The position numbers and the translations under genes were made by a program. A stretch of 64,000 bases of DNA, taken from positions 248,001-312,000 of the forward strand of contig JAMDHS010000009.1 of assembly GCA_029717555.1 (NCBI GenBank). Direction: 5' to 3'. Of the stretch, positions 11,902-21,499 are shown piece by piece. Numbering within the stretch: the first letter of the stretch is position 1; every line of letters begins with the position of its first letter. Under the pieces are notes generated by a model that was given only the letters and a program-made list of their open reading frames with translations, was not told where the DNA came from and made no database searches. This DNA comes from Peribolospora baueri (Eukaryota > Basidiomycota > Peribolosporomycetes > Peribolosporales > Peribolosporaceae).

Positions 11902-12090
11902 CGTCGTCACATATGCCTACGAGCCTTATCGTATGGGCTTAGGCGAGCCGCACTTTACGGGGACAAAGCCGCCAGCGGTACTCACGGTGACCCGCCCTCC
12001 ACAATGCGTGGTGCTTTCCCTGTTTAAGTAGTGGCAGGAGATACATTGCCAGGCGGCGTCTACGAGGGGACGTGAGGCGTTGACGGCCAT
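11902..12090 (-). pseudogene. Zinc-finger array unit C (partly degenerate copy)
   Basis: Starts MAVNASRPLVDAAWQCISC, then HYLN, six residues and a third Cys, exactly the spacing of the first three ligands of a RanBP2-type finger. The frame continues to KCGSPKP, which aligns with KCHYPKP of unit E, and stops at 11926, about 24 nt before the conserved splice-donor box at 11901. An internal GTGAGT at the VT codons could start an earlier intron, so a spliced product is not excluded. Function unknown. Confidence 0.4.
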
Positions 12091-12547
12091 AGTTGTTGTC
12101 GGAGAATCGATCAAGGAGTGCGTGTCTACTTGTCAGATGAGGATCGACAAGAGACGACGGACGCGCGCCAAGGTGACTGTTACGCTTTGACGGAGGTCGT
12201 GCGTCTCCGACAGTACAGCAGTCCCCGACTTAAATGGTTGCCAGATCTCTCAAAGGAGCGGAGCGGACAATTGCCCTCGCCAGGAGAAAAACTCAAACAG
12301 CACGCGGAAACGGGACGCACTGCAAGGCCGCACACATAATGCTGCGGATGGAGAGAATCAGGAAGAACAAAGGCGTTCGCGCTCGGATTAGCGCTGAGGT
12401 GGACACACCTTGGTTGGCTATCACCCACAAGGACTTGAAGTTCAAATCCAGTTTTATTGAAACGTAGAGAATCAATATCGCGCGCTCTGAGCCTACATCT
12501 GACGACATATCCCGGACTGACTGCCCCAGCATTTCAAGCACCAGTCA

Positions 12548-12832
12548 TCATCGTTCCAGACCGGCTGCTGAATGTTCCGCATAGCGCGATGGATCAGAAG
12601 CCTTTGACAAACACAAAGATGGCTTTCCCTCACCGTTCCTTACTCCTCCTTCCACTAGCGTCGGATTCTCTGGTTCCGACTCAGGGAAGCAGCACCTGTA
12701 GCCGGCTCTTCTAACGCAGTCCTTGCGGATCGCTCGACACCGCCCGTCGGCGTCCGCGTTCATGAAGCCGCACTTTGGACATTGCAAGGTGTCTGTACCT
12801 ATGAGGGTGGTGCCCGAGACGTTGATGTCCAT
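12548..12832 (-). CDS. Zinc-finger array unit D, small Cys-rich protein
   Basis: Starts MDINVSGTTLIGTDTLQCPK and continues CGFMN-x6-C. The conserved Trp before the first Cys is replaced by Leu. More cysteines follow (RKDC, GYRCCFPE). The last block aligns with KCHYPKP of unit E. A splice donor in AACGGTGAGGGAAAG at 12633 matches the other units, so the natural exon 1 may end at 12634 (199 nt) and the remaining ORF may be intron. Function unknown; most diverged of the intact copies. Confidence 0.4.
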   Translation of the reverse strand: MDINVSGTTLIGTDTLQCPKCGFMNADADGRCRAIRKDCVRRAGYRCCFPESEPENPTLVEGGVRNGEGKPSLCLSKASDPSRYAEHSAAGLER

Positions 12833-13220
12833 GAAGGATGTCGGCATGCCTGCCGATGGATGAAACGATGCTGAGCACATAGTGTTGGACGTCGGTCGAC
12901 GACATTGCAGAAAGCACGTCCTATATCCTTTCCAGTCACTCTGTCCGACGAGGAAGCGGCAATGAGGTCGACTGATCTCTACACGAGAGAGTCAAATGGC
13001 GCGCTTAGATAGTTGGACTACGTGGGAGAGTGTGAGGGCAAACAAAGACTTGGACGCGCTGAGATGGATGCACGGCTAGGGAGCGCCCTCGGATTCGGGA
13101 AGACACGCAATCACGGCTGACATTGCTACGGCGGAGAGAATGGGGACATGCGAAAAAAGCTCAGCGAGCTCGGAATGTATGACGAAGCACAGCCGGACTG
13201 ACTGCCGTAGAGTCTAGATG

Positions 13221-13513
13221 CTACACATCCGGAGAACACATCGGCCCCTGAGCGTTGGCAAAGCCGCAAAGGGCGAACAGCGTTCAGTCCTTCAGGGTCA
13301 GAGGACGGGGACGATGAAAGAGAGATCGCTTCCGCTCACCGTTTCCTCCTGCACAACCTCATATGCCTTACAGGAGGGCTTAGGGTAGTGGCACTTGGTA
13401 CCGTCGTAATCGATTTCCGCCGTACAGATCTTTGAGTCGTCCTTGTTCACGTAGTGGCAGTAAGGACACTCCCAGGCTGTGTTTACGAGGGGACACGAAG
13501 AGTCGATGGCCAT
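13221..13513 (-). CDS. Zinc-finger array unit E, small Cys-rich protein, best-preserved copy
   Basis: Proposed exons 13513-13340 and 13247-13221 give 66 aa. The protein starts MAIDSSCPLVNTAWECPYC, then HYVN-x6-C, and later GTKCHYPKPSC. The first half matches the RanBP2/Npl4 zinc-finger pattern W-x-C-x2-C-x3-N-x6-C, but the final C-x2-C is replaced by C-x10-C. RanBP2-type fingers bind RNA, ubiquitin or Ran; whether this variant binds zinc at all is unknown. The donor is ACG|GTGAGC and the acceptor GCTCAG; the short second exon is tentative. No signal peptide or membrane segment. Upstream lies a TATTTAAAA-like element near 13638. An in-frame ATG at 13630 would add 39 residues of weak composition. 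Confidence 0.5.
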
Positions 13514-13905
13514 GATCGCTGTTGGATAATCGGCGAAGGAATGCGTGCCTCGTTGTGAGATGGGATCAATGAGAGACGACGACGAGTGCGACGTATGCGG
13601 TGCGAGTCGGTCGATGGCACTGAAGGCCACGTTTTAAATAGAGAAAGCGACTGACATCTAGAAGACCAAAAAAAAAAAGGAATGCACAGCTGGGCCGTAC
13701 ACAAACAAGGACTTGCACGCTCGGACTCGCGCTGAGAATTGTTTGGCAGCTGGGCTGTACGCGCGGAGAGAGTCAGGAGTGACAATCAACTACTTGCGCA
13801 GCTCCGATTTGCGCCAAAACGGAATGCATAGCTGTGCTGTGCTGCACGTCGACTGAACGCCGTCCCTACGGTGGAGAGAAATAAGAGGTAACAGAGACTT
13901 GTCGG

Positions 13906-14907
13906 AATACGAGGTACTGCCGGTAGGACCGGTGATTAGACACCATCAGGAGAACCTGCTCGCTCATCGTCGGTCCCCGTGGCCAAATGCTGGCTGGACG
14001 CCGGGTACTATTCCAGGCCGGGGAGCGCCCGAGACGGATAGGATAGATGGAGAGCGAGGCCAACAGGGACAGAGGCGGTGGTGGCCACGCTCACAGAATT
14101 CCTCTTCGACCATGGACCTTGCTCCTCTCCATGTCAACACGTTTACTGCCATTCAAGATCATACCCGGCCATTCGGGATCTATACAAAGGCTTGCTCCGT
14201 CAGCCCCCCTCGGGCAGGCCTCACTGTCGCTGCCGCTCATCCTCCCATCCTGCCTCATCATCCTGCGCACCACTTTCGACACCCCTCCCTGTCTCAACGC
14301 GAGAGCGGCCCACTGCGGTTTTCCACGAGAACTCTGTGGATATCGCCTGAAGAGAGCTCGCAGGAGAGACGGGCGGCCGAGACGAGGGCGGCGATGTTCA
14401 GTGCCGTCGATATCGGTGACGAGAGAAGAGAAAGAGGGTCGTCCTTTCATCCAACCCTGCCCCCACCCCGGACGTCTGTAGCCTTGGTCTCGGCAAAACA
14501 GGCGCGACGTCGACACGACTGACCCCCAACTCGAGTGCTTTTCCGGGTGACAATCTCGCCTTCGGATCCGGTGGAAGCCGGACGCAGTCCTCCCTACCGC
14601 GGGGGGGGGGGGGGGTAAAAAGGTAGCACAGCCGGCGGGTTCGAACTTATGAGAACCTGGGCACGCACCTCCTGCGCTTCGTGGACAAGTTCCAAGTCCT
14701 CCGCCGCCCACCTCTCAGCGCTCCCCCCACTTGGACTTGGGCACTTTGAGAATGCCCAGAACCTAATCTTGACCTCGCTGAATTTCACTCACTTTGAAAA
14801 GACGCCAAGTTGGTCGTTCGAGCCACCCACGACCGGCGAATCGTATCTAATTGACCATCGGGAAGATATCATCTAGTCGCGCTTCAACCGAACAGCCGGC
14901 GGCTTGC
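13906..14907. other. Gene-poor stretch between array and SET gene
   Basis: ORFs of up to ~200 codons exist on both strands here but have Arg/Pro/Ser-biased translations and no motif I recognise. A run of 15 G lies at 14601-14615. I see no supported gene. Confidence 0.4.
14601..14615. repeat. Poly-G tract, 15 nt
   Basis: An uninterrupted run of 15 G followed by TAAAA. Its length in the assembly is likely to be uncertain. Confidence 0.9.
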
Positions 14908-16396
14908 TCACAGACTCGGATCGAAAGCCATCCAGCGTCTACAAGCACTGCTTCCACAGGTACATCTCGTCAAGCCCCTCGCCGGCTTCGACGAGCGGCG
15001 GGGCGTAGGCACGGCGGCGGCGGTGGTGCGACCAGCATCCATGTAATCGAAGCCTAGCTCCTCGCCCGCCTCGACGTCCCGACTGATGAACATGGCCGCT
15101 CGCGGGGGCGGGAGGAGCGCCGCCGGGGACGCGTTCCGGGACATGTTAGGAGGGTCGCACCGCACTGGAAGGATGACTAGGTTCGTCAGCGGCGGACAGA
15201 GGTGATTGGCAAAGCGGGCGATATTGCCGATCCGTGTGGGGTCAATGTTCGTCCTCATCTCTTTCCCACCACCACCCGCCCCGCTTCCCTCTCTCACACA
15301 GAGGATATAGTTGCCCAACCGTTCGTCCGCGCGTGCTTCCCACCTGGTCCGGGCCAACTCGGTGGTGATCCGTTCCCCCGCGTACTCGGCCACGAAGGTG
15401 CCACGCGGAAGGGCCCGCGGGCTGAAGAGACCCAATCCGCGGGATTGAGCGGCGTCCGTCGTGCGCATACGCTTGCGAGGGCGCCTCGAAGAGGACTCGT
15501 CGTCGTCGTCGTCGGTCAGTTGCGTATGAGCGACTGCTGGGCGGACTTGGAGTGGTACTCTAGTGGGAACATTTACCAGTCAGTCAGTCGGACTGGGTGC
15601 AAAGACGGAATAAAGCACCAGACGATGGCTCACTGGATCCCCTTCCCGACGACCTGGTTGCCGCAACGCACTGCTGAAAGGCCATCATCGTCCGTCTTCT
15701 CCGTCTGCGGCGGTCCAGGAACCTGACAGGCACACGTCGAGTTGCATTCGAACAAAGGGTGACGGGGCGGTAGTGCGGAAATGTCGAGGACGAGCTGGGG
15801 CTCGACGCCGTCGGCAGTCGATGGCGAGGAAGCGTAGAAATTGCCTGCAGGAGGATGAGATGTACATTGAGACCCGGCCTTGCCGTCGTCGTCTGGATCG
15901 AACCAGCTCAGCTGGCCGACATGGACATGGACATGGCGACGGTGACCCACCGTGCGTGGCTATGCATTCGCAGTCGCTTCCGGGCCTACACGTCATACCG
16001 AGCTCGTCGGCCTCTGCAGGCGAGCACGAGCATCCATAGCACGAGCGTTCCTCGGCGTCTGCCACGTCGTCGTGTTGTTGCGCCGAGGGGGAGTGAGCAG
16101 CGAGAGCGCCGGGGCGGTCGGCCAAGGATGGGTGATCGACACACTGAGTCGTATACTGCGTATGATCGACGGTGCGTAAGAAGAAGGGCGGCGAAGGACG
16201 CAAGGGCGAGATGATGATGAAAGAGAGCGCAAGTTTCCTTCCGTCGTCGCCTCCGCCGTGCCTCGGCCGGCCACGTACGCACCTGTATCCAGACGTCGGC
16301 CAGTTGCTTGACGTCCTCGGCCGTAGCTGCGACGAGCGGGATGGACAGACGCTCACGGCCGTCGGTCAAATCTTCGATGTCGACGTGGCAATGCAT
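14908..16396 (-). CDS. SET-domain protein, SUV39/Clr4-like histone H3K9 methyltransferase candidate
   Basis: Four exons, 16396-16283, 16155-15951, 15844-15634 and 15484-14908, give 368 aa with all phases consistent. The pre-SET region has the zinc-cluster spacing CSC-x11-C-x5-CEC and later FECNSTCAC with CGNQVVGKG. The SET domain follows: SRGLGLFSPRALPRGTFVAE, GNIARFANHLC, GEELGFDY. The post-SET module is RCTCGSSACR. This order is typical of H3K9 methyltransferases that set heterochromatin. The N-terminus (DLTDGRERLSIPLV) resembles the stretch just before the pre-SET in that family; there is no chromodomain. Two oddities: a 20-residue insert splits the last pre-SET cysteines, and the usual NHSCxPN reads NHLCPPL. 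An upstream exon is possible because non-ATG frames extend to about 16670. The call of an SUV39-like family is firm, activity is not. Confidence 0.75.
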
Positions 16397-16740
16397 CGTT
16401 GCGCAACACAACGCCCGTCGGCGCGACGTCGCTACGGCCGAGGACGGGCGTATCTCGTCGGAGTCGGCGGGGATGGACGGATGGATGGATATCCAGGATG
16501 GTGGCGGGGAGACGACGAGAGGCGAGGGCGAGAAGGAGATGGAAGAAGAAGAAGATGATGATGATGATCGACGTGGAACATACACACCTCCTCCCCGCCA
16601 GCTCAACGTCGTCCGCGGACTGGCCTCGCTCGAGAAGTATATGAACCCCAGCGTCGGCTCGTACGACACTCACATCTCGTCCCTCACTCCCTCACTCCTC
16701 GCCTCCAGTCCCCTCCACCGCTACAGACAGCCTCCCAGCC

Positions 16741-17615
16741 ATGTCCATCAAGAACGTCGTCCTCGCCGGCGCCGGCGGCAATCTCGGCAACGTCATCCTC
16801 GAACAGCTCATCGCCGCCAAGACGTTCAAGATCACCATCCTCAGCCGACCGGGCTCCAAGTCGACGTTCCCCGACGGCATCAACGTCGTCCGCGCTGACT
16901 ACCAAGACAAGGAGGCCCTTGTCGCATCCTTCCGCGGCCAAGACGCAGTAGTGAGCGCGACGCCCGGCTTCGTCGACCAGCATGTCCTCGTCGACGCCTG
17001 CCTCGAGGCCGGCATCAAGCGCTTCTTCCCCTCCGAGTACGGCGCCGACTACTTCTCCCCCGCAGCGATGGAGGTAGCGATCGTCGAGCCGAAGCGCAAG
17101 ATAAGTACATCCAGTCCAAGGGCCTCTCCTACACCGCCATCGTGTCCGGTGCATTCTTCGACTGGGGCGTCGCCACCGGCTTCCTCGGCATCAACGTCAA
17201 GGACAAGAAGGCCGACCTCTGGGACGGCGGCAAGGGCAAGTTTGCCGCGACGACGCTCGAGACGATCGCCAAGTCCGTCGTCGCCGTCCTCCACCACCCG
17301 GAAGAGACGAACAACAGGGACGTGTTCGTCGCCGATGTCGAGGTCAGACAGCTCGACGTCCTCCACGAGATCCAGAACCAAATTGGCGCCCAAGGCTGGA
17401 CGACCACCGAGCGCTCCATCGCGGTGGGCAAGGAGCAGGCGCTCAAGGACCTTGCGGCGGGCGATTTGATGAAAGCCTTCCCCCCGCTCGTCTACTCCAT
17501 CCTCTTCACTGGCGCTCCAGAAGCCGTTTGGGGCGACAAGAACGAGACGAAGAAGCTCGGCATTCCCACTTTCTCTCTTCCCGAGGCGGTCAAGATGGGC
17601 CTTTCCCAGGTGTAG
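16741..17615 (+). CDS. NmrA/isoflavone-reductase-like NAD(P)-binding protein with one frame break
   Basis: An N-terminal Rossmann motif, VVLAGAGGNLGNVILEQL, is followed by LSRPGSKSTFP, DAVVSATPGF and AGIKRFFPSEYGAD. The second half holds the family block YIQSKGLSYTAIVSGAFFDW and continues to a stop at 17613-17615, for about 291 residues overall, the normal family length. These enzymes reduce phenylpropanoid-like or other small substrates with NADPH, or act as redox sensors; the substrate is unknown. The frame shifts once near 17100: the KRK and YIQSKG codons are separated by five bases where six would give KRKDKYIQSKG. No intron-like signals explain the shift, so it is a one-base deletion or sequence error. 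The gene is divergent from the SET gene, 344 bp away. Confidence 0.75.
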
Positions 17616-17950
17616 ACCGCATGCCATCCCTCCGAGTCCGGTAGCTTAGATTTTATATATCAGATAACAAACCTGCCATCCTCCCGTCCCTAACCATCCG
17701 CCCGTTCCGTCCGTTCCTACTAATGTAATTATAGCCCGTCGCCTCGCGTCGACCGAGCGACATTGTCAATCAACGCCATCTCCTCTTGACTGTTCCTCAG
17801 CACCTCCTGTCTGTCGGCTTGGACGACGGGACGGAGTAGGCACTCCATACAGCCAGCCAGTAGCGCTCGTCGGTCACTCACGATTCGCCCCACGAGAGAT
17901 CTCGGGGGTTGGGAATGGGAGGAGGTCGCTAAGCCCTTCATTCTTCATTC

Positions 17951-18002
17951 AAAAATAAAATAAAATAAAATAAAATAAAATAAAATAAAATAAAATAAAA
18001 AA
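17951..18002. repeat. (AAAAT)n microsatellite, about 10 units
   Basis: Perfect pentanucleotide repeat on the plus strand. Confidence 0.95.
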
Positions 18003-18130
18003 CCAGACCGCCGCTTCCCCTTCGTCGTTGGGCGTCAGGCCGTCAGTCAGGGTCACACGACCGACCAGCGGAATGGACCGCCGCCGGTGAGTGAAGCGAG
18101 TCCTGCCCCCCCTCATTTCGGTCGGCTCAT

Positions 18131-18210
18131 TCTTCTCTTCTCTTCTCTTCTCTTCTCTTCTCTTCTCTTCTCTTCTCTTCTCTTCTCTTCTCTTCTCTTC
18201 TCTTCTCTTC
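18131..18210. repeat. (TCTTC)n microsatellite, 16 units
   Basis: Perfect pentanucleotide repeat on the plus strand, polypyrimidine, 130 bp from the AAAAT array. Confidence 0.95.
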
Positions 18211-18709
18211 GTCCTGCCAAATAGCCAGCTTCTCGAGCTAGGCGACTTCAAGTGAACGAACGGACGGGTAAGGAGGGAAAACTCATTGACGGCGCGAGAA
18301 GGAAATGAAATAGTGGCGGAGGGAGACGGGTACGGTACAAATGGCCGGCAAGAGTGGGGGTCACGTACGTCGCTTCCATTCGAGGCGCCAGTGAGACGGA
18401 CGCCTGGAACGGGGGGAGGGGGGACGCGCGAGTTTGGGGCACTACCCCAAGACAGGGAGGGAGGGGTTCATCAATGGGGTTCAAGGGGTATTTGCCAAGC
18501 AAAACAGCACAAGGGCGAAAGGGCGCGGAGACGACAGGAAAACAAAGGAGACAGACAGCCAGGCGGTTCGAGTCGTTTTTTACGGTCCAGAGATCGTCGT
18601 GTCACGGGTTCGTGTTGATGTCCCGCCTAAGTCGGCTAGCAGTTATAAATATATATATATTTGACGAGGCCCGGTCTGGCCGGGCCGCCGATAGATGTCC
18701 AAGTCACTG

Positions 18710-20687
18710 TCAGACGCTAGGAGCGTGAATGGTGGTGCGTTTGCGGAGCCACTGATATCGCATACGTCCCGGGTCGGTTCGGTGAAGCGAAAGAAACGAA
18801 CGTGTGAGCGCTACGCTACGCTGAGTTGCTACGCCTCGGTCGATAAGAGAGGAACACGCGTAGAGAACGCGGCGCACCTCGTAAGCCGGCAAACAGCGGT
18901 CGACAGTCTCCTGCACCTCATCGGCCTCCTCGGGGGAATCCGAGGCAGACTTGGAACCGTTGGGACACGTCGACGTCTCGTCGGTGCGAGGGCTGGTGGA
19001 GGAAACGGGGGAGGAAGAAGAAGTGGTGGCGCCATTTTGTTGGACGGGTTTTTCTTGGCGAAAGCCGGTGGATTGCTCAGCCTGTATGTAACCATGGACG
19101 GATTTGCAAGAAAGAGGCCTGGCCGGACGTCAGATGACTCGGAACCCACCCTCGCTGACACATGACCCATACGCACGGCCCCATGATATCCGTCCCACTT
19201 GCTAAACTGCTCCACCTTTTCCGCCTTCCAATGCAACATGTTCTCCTCGAACGGCACTCCCACCGCCTCACAATAGGCCCTCACGACGTGGTGCGGGTCG
19301 GCGAGCAGGTCTTGGGCGTCGATGAGCGGCGGCGGCTGGGGCTGCGACGGTGCCCCGGCGTTGAACTCGCTCCGGGGATCACTGAGGAAGCGGTAGAGGA
19401 GGCGGAGCTCTTCGTAGCCGGCCTCGGCGGGGTCGAAGTACTCGAATCCGCCGGCGGAGGCCATGGCGGCCTTGTGATAGGACGGGATGGCGCGACGAGG
19501 GGTGCGGATGAGGAAGGTGTGGGTGAAGGCGCGGAGGACCGAGGTGGGCAGGACGGTAGGATTAGCGGGCGGAGGCAGAGAAGGGTCGTCGGAGGAGGCC
19601 TTGCCGTTCAGGTTGCCATTCGCGTCGCCATTCGCGTCGGCGGCCGGGTCGGGGAAGACGCGAGAGTCCGGGTGGAGAGCGTGGAGGGAGGCGGCGGAGA
19701 AGACGTATTGGGCCATGTCCTATAGGGGCGGGCGGAGGGAAGATGTGTGAGAGACGGTCGGTGCGGGCGGCCGACAAGGACGCACCTTGATGAAGAGGTA
19801 CTTAACACCGTCGTTGTGGACGATGGAAGCGCCGTCGACTTTGCCTTGGATGAGGTCGCGGGCGACGCCGTCGGTGGTGGTGTCGAAAGCATCGTGGGCG
19901 GCGCACTGAGCGTCTGAGTAGCGTCTGCAGGCGCGAGAGCGAGACCAGTCTGGGAGGAGAGAAGAAAAGAAGAAGGAGGGCCAAGGAAGGCGAAGGCGAG
20001 GGCGGCGAAGGCGGCGGCGCGGGCGAGAGGGCGGTCGGCGGAGGGAGAGGAAAGAAAGAATAGAAAGAAAGATATGAGGAGCCGGGGAGAGGTGGGAGGA
20101 AGGAGTGGAGAGAAAGAGGAGTCGAGGCCGACGGGCAAGCTGTTGGCTGGTCGTGGAAGGAAGAAGAAGACCATCTTCCATCCAGGACGAGCAACGACAG
20201 GAAGACCGTGGTCGAAGTCCTATCTAGATTCTCTCCCTCCGTCTTCCTCCAACGACAACGTCCATCGCCTCCTCCCTCTTTCCCCATCTTCCTCCTTCCC
20301 CTCGCTGACTTGCGCGCGCTCGACCCATATCTTACCCCACTCGGCCACATCGCCCTGCAAGCTTCAAATGCGGACACGGACAGACAGACAGACAAGCAGA
20401 CAGACGCAAACAGAGCAAACCGTACGAGCCGCCGCCGCCGACAAGACAAGGCAAGACAAAAGAGAGCGCCTCCGCCTCGCTCGCCGGACAAAGGTACCCC
20501 TTTCGCGGCGAGTGGCGGTGGTCTGTTCAACTCAGATCGACTCACAGAACGGGTCTCCGAACGGCTCGTGGGCGGTCACTGTGTCGGTCCTTTGCATGAA
20601 GGCCCTCTCGAAGGCGGTCGAGCATGACCTCGGCACGCACCAGACGATGATCGGCTTGATCGGGTTCGAAGGAGGAGAAGAAGGCAT
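18710..20687 (-). CDS. P-loop sulfotransferase-like protein
   Basis: Exons 20687-20546, 19949-19786, 19719-19150 and 19081-18710 give 415 aa in consistent phase. The N-terminus PIIVWCVPRSCSTAFERAF is the PRSxSTAFERA P-loop-like motif that binds the phosphosulfate of PAPS in sulfotransferases; AHEPFGDPF follows. Later family blocks are YLFIKDMAQYV, HTFLIRTPRRAIPSYHK, AGYEELRLLYRFL and KVEQFSKWDGYHG. I know this family as a widespread fungal group of uncharacterised sulfotransferase-fold proteins; the acceptor is unknown. The donor before STGF was chosen to keep phase. The last ~55 residues are less family-like, and a 57-nt in-frame intron after PAYE is possible. No transmembrane anchor or signal peptide. 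Confidence 0.75.
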
Positions 20688-21499
20688 GTTGTTGCGAATG
20701 GGAGCTTGGCTTGCTTTGAGTAGTGGGGAGGGACAAAAAGTAGGTGTGGGTGGGATCGCTTCACGGGCCCTCTTATGTACCCTAACCTCTCCCTCCCCCT
20801 GGACACGTTCAGACGCGCACGTTATCGTCGTCAGCTCATCTCATCTGTCCCCCACTTACCATCTCACATCGGATTCTAAGTCCCAAGTCATCCGATGGCC
20901 TGCCCTCGCTTCGAGATCAATTAATCCCGCCCGGCCCCAGATCCGCTTCCATTTTCTCCTTGCTGTCTTCCTGTCAGTTGACGTCGTCGCGTCGCAGTCG
21001 CAGGTTGGTTCGAGTGAGACCGCGGCTCGCACCCATCGCAGACAGACAGCCGGTGAGACCGAACCGAACCGAACGAAAGGTAAGCCACATCGGGACCGCA
21101 TGGTCCCATGGCCGGCAACTCTCAAGTGAAGTCCACTTTGGTTATTTCGGGCAAGTCGATCCACCGCATCTCAACCCGCGTCAAGAACAACATAACATCT
21201 CTTGCTGGTTCGACGAGGAGAGGACGACTCAATCGTCGCTCCTTCAACACCTCGTCGTCCAGTCAGAGCTGGCTCAGTCAGTTGGTCAACCGACGTGATG
21301 TGATGTAATGTGATAATGTGATGTGCAGCCTAGCCGAGCTTGCAATTGCAACTGTAGCGAGGAACAGGCCTTTCCATTCCGCATTCCTTCCATCCCTCCC
21401 CAACGGACAGTCGACTTACTTTCTTCCTGGCTCTCTGGAGCACCATTCCCACGTGTCCGTTTCCCGCAACGCTCTTTTCAGCTCTCAAGCCGCGCCATC
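20688..21499. other. Intergenic region upstream of the sulfotransferase-like gene
   Basis: Promoter region of the minus-strand gene at 20687 and the 3' flank of the aminotransferase. A 66-codon plus-strand ORF (21108-21308) starts in a good ATG context but has no recognisable feature, so it is not called. A low-complexity GATGT stretch lies near 21295-21328. Confidence 0.4.

Larger units (their letters stand above)
10860..13905. repeat. Repeated spacer DNA of the zinc-finger array
   Basis: Each spacer repeats the same blocks in plus-strand order. First, an ATGCACAGCTGGGCTGTAC-like box: near 10918, 11570, 13682, 13750 and 13828. Second, a CGCTCGGATTAGCGCTGAG-like box: near 10990, 11628, 12380 and 13717. 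Third, a GGTGGAGAGAATCAGGAAGA-like box: near 11042, 11688, 12349, 13130, 13767 and 13871. Copies have drifted but are obvious by eye. Because the units read on the minus strand, these blocks lie upstream of each ATG and may hold promoters. The 13.7-13.9 kb end carries extra spacer copies without a visible coding unit. Confidence 0.65.
17616..18709. other. Intergenic region with two pentanucleotide microsatellites
   Basis: Between convergent 3' ends. Apart from the two microsatellites listed separately and a short ATATAT run near 18647, I see no gene or RNA. Confidence 0.5.

Noticed and set aside
10332-13905. Transposable element as the cause of the repeats
   Set aside because: I saw no transposase, reverse transcriptase, terminal inverted repeats or target-site duplications; the repeats are local, head-to-tail and carry the same small ORF.
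13899-14711. ORFs of about 200 codons on both strands
   Set aside because: Low-complexity Arg/Pro/Ser translations, no motif, no conserved splice pattern.
14630-14840. tRNA gene suggested by GTTCGA stretches
   Set aside because: No cloverleaf with matching acceptor and anticodon stems could be drawn around either GTTCGA site.
15986-16673. Longer N-terminus for the SET protein
   Set aside because: These frames begin with GTG, not ATG, and the extra residues (LGFIYFSSEASPRTT) could not be joined with confidence.
20074-21129. Long plus-strand ORF of 351 codons
   Set aside because: It overlaps the first exon and promoter of the sulfotransferase-like gene, has biased composition and no domain; a GC-rich shadow frame.
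21108-21308. 66-codon ORF in a good ATG context
   Set aside because: No motif, no splice support and no way to tell it from chance in this composition.
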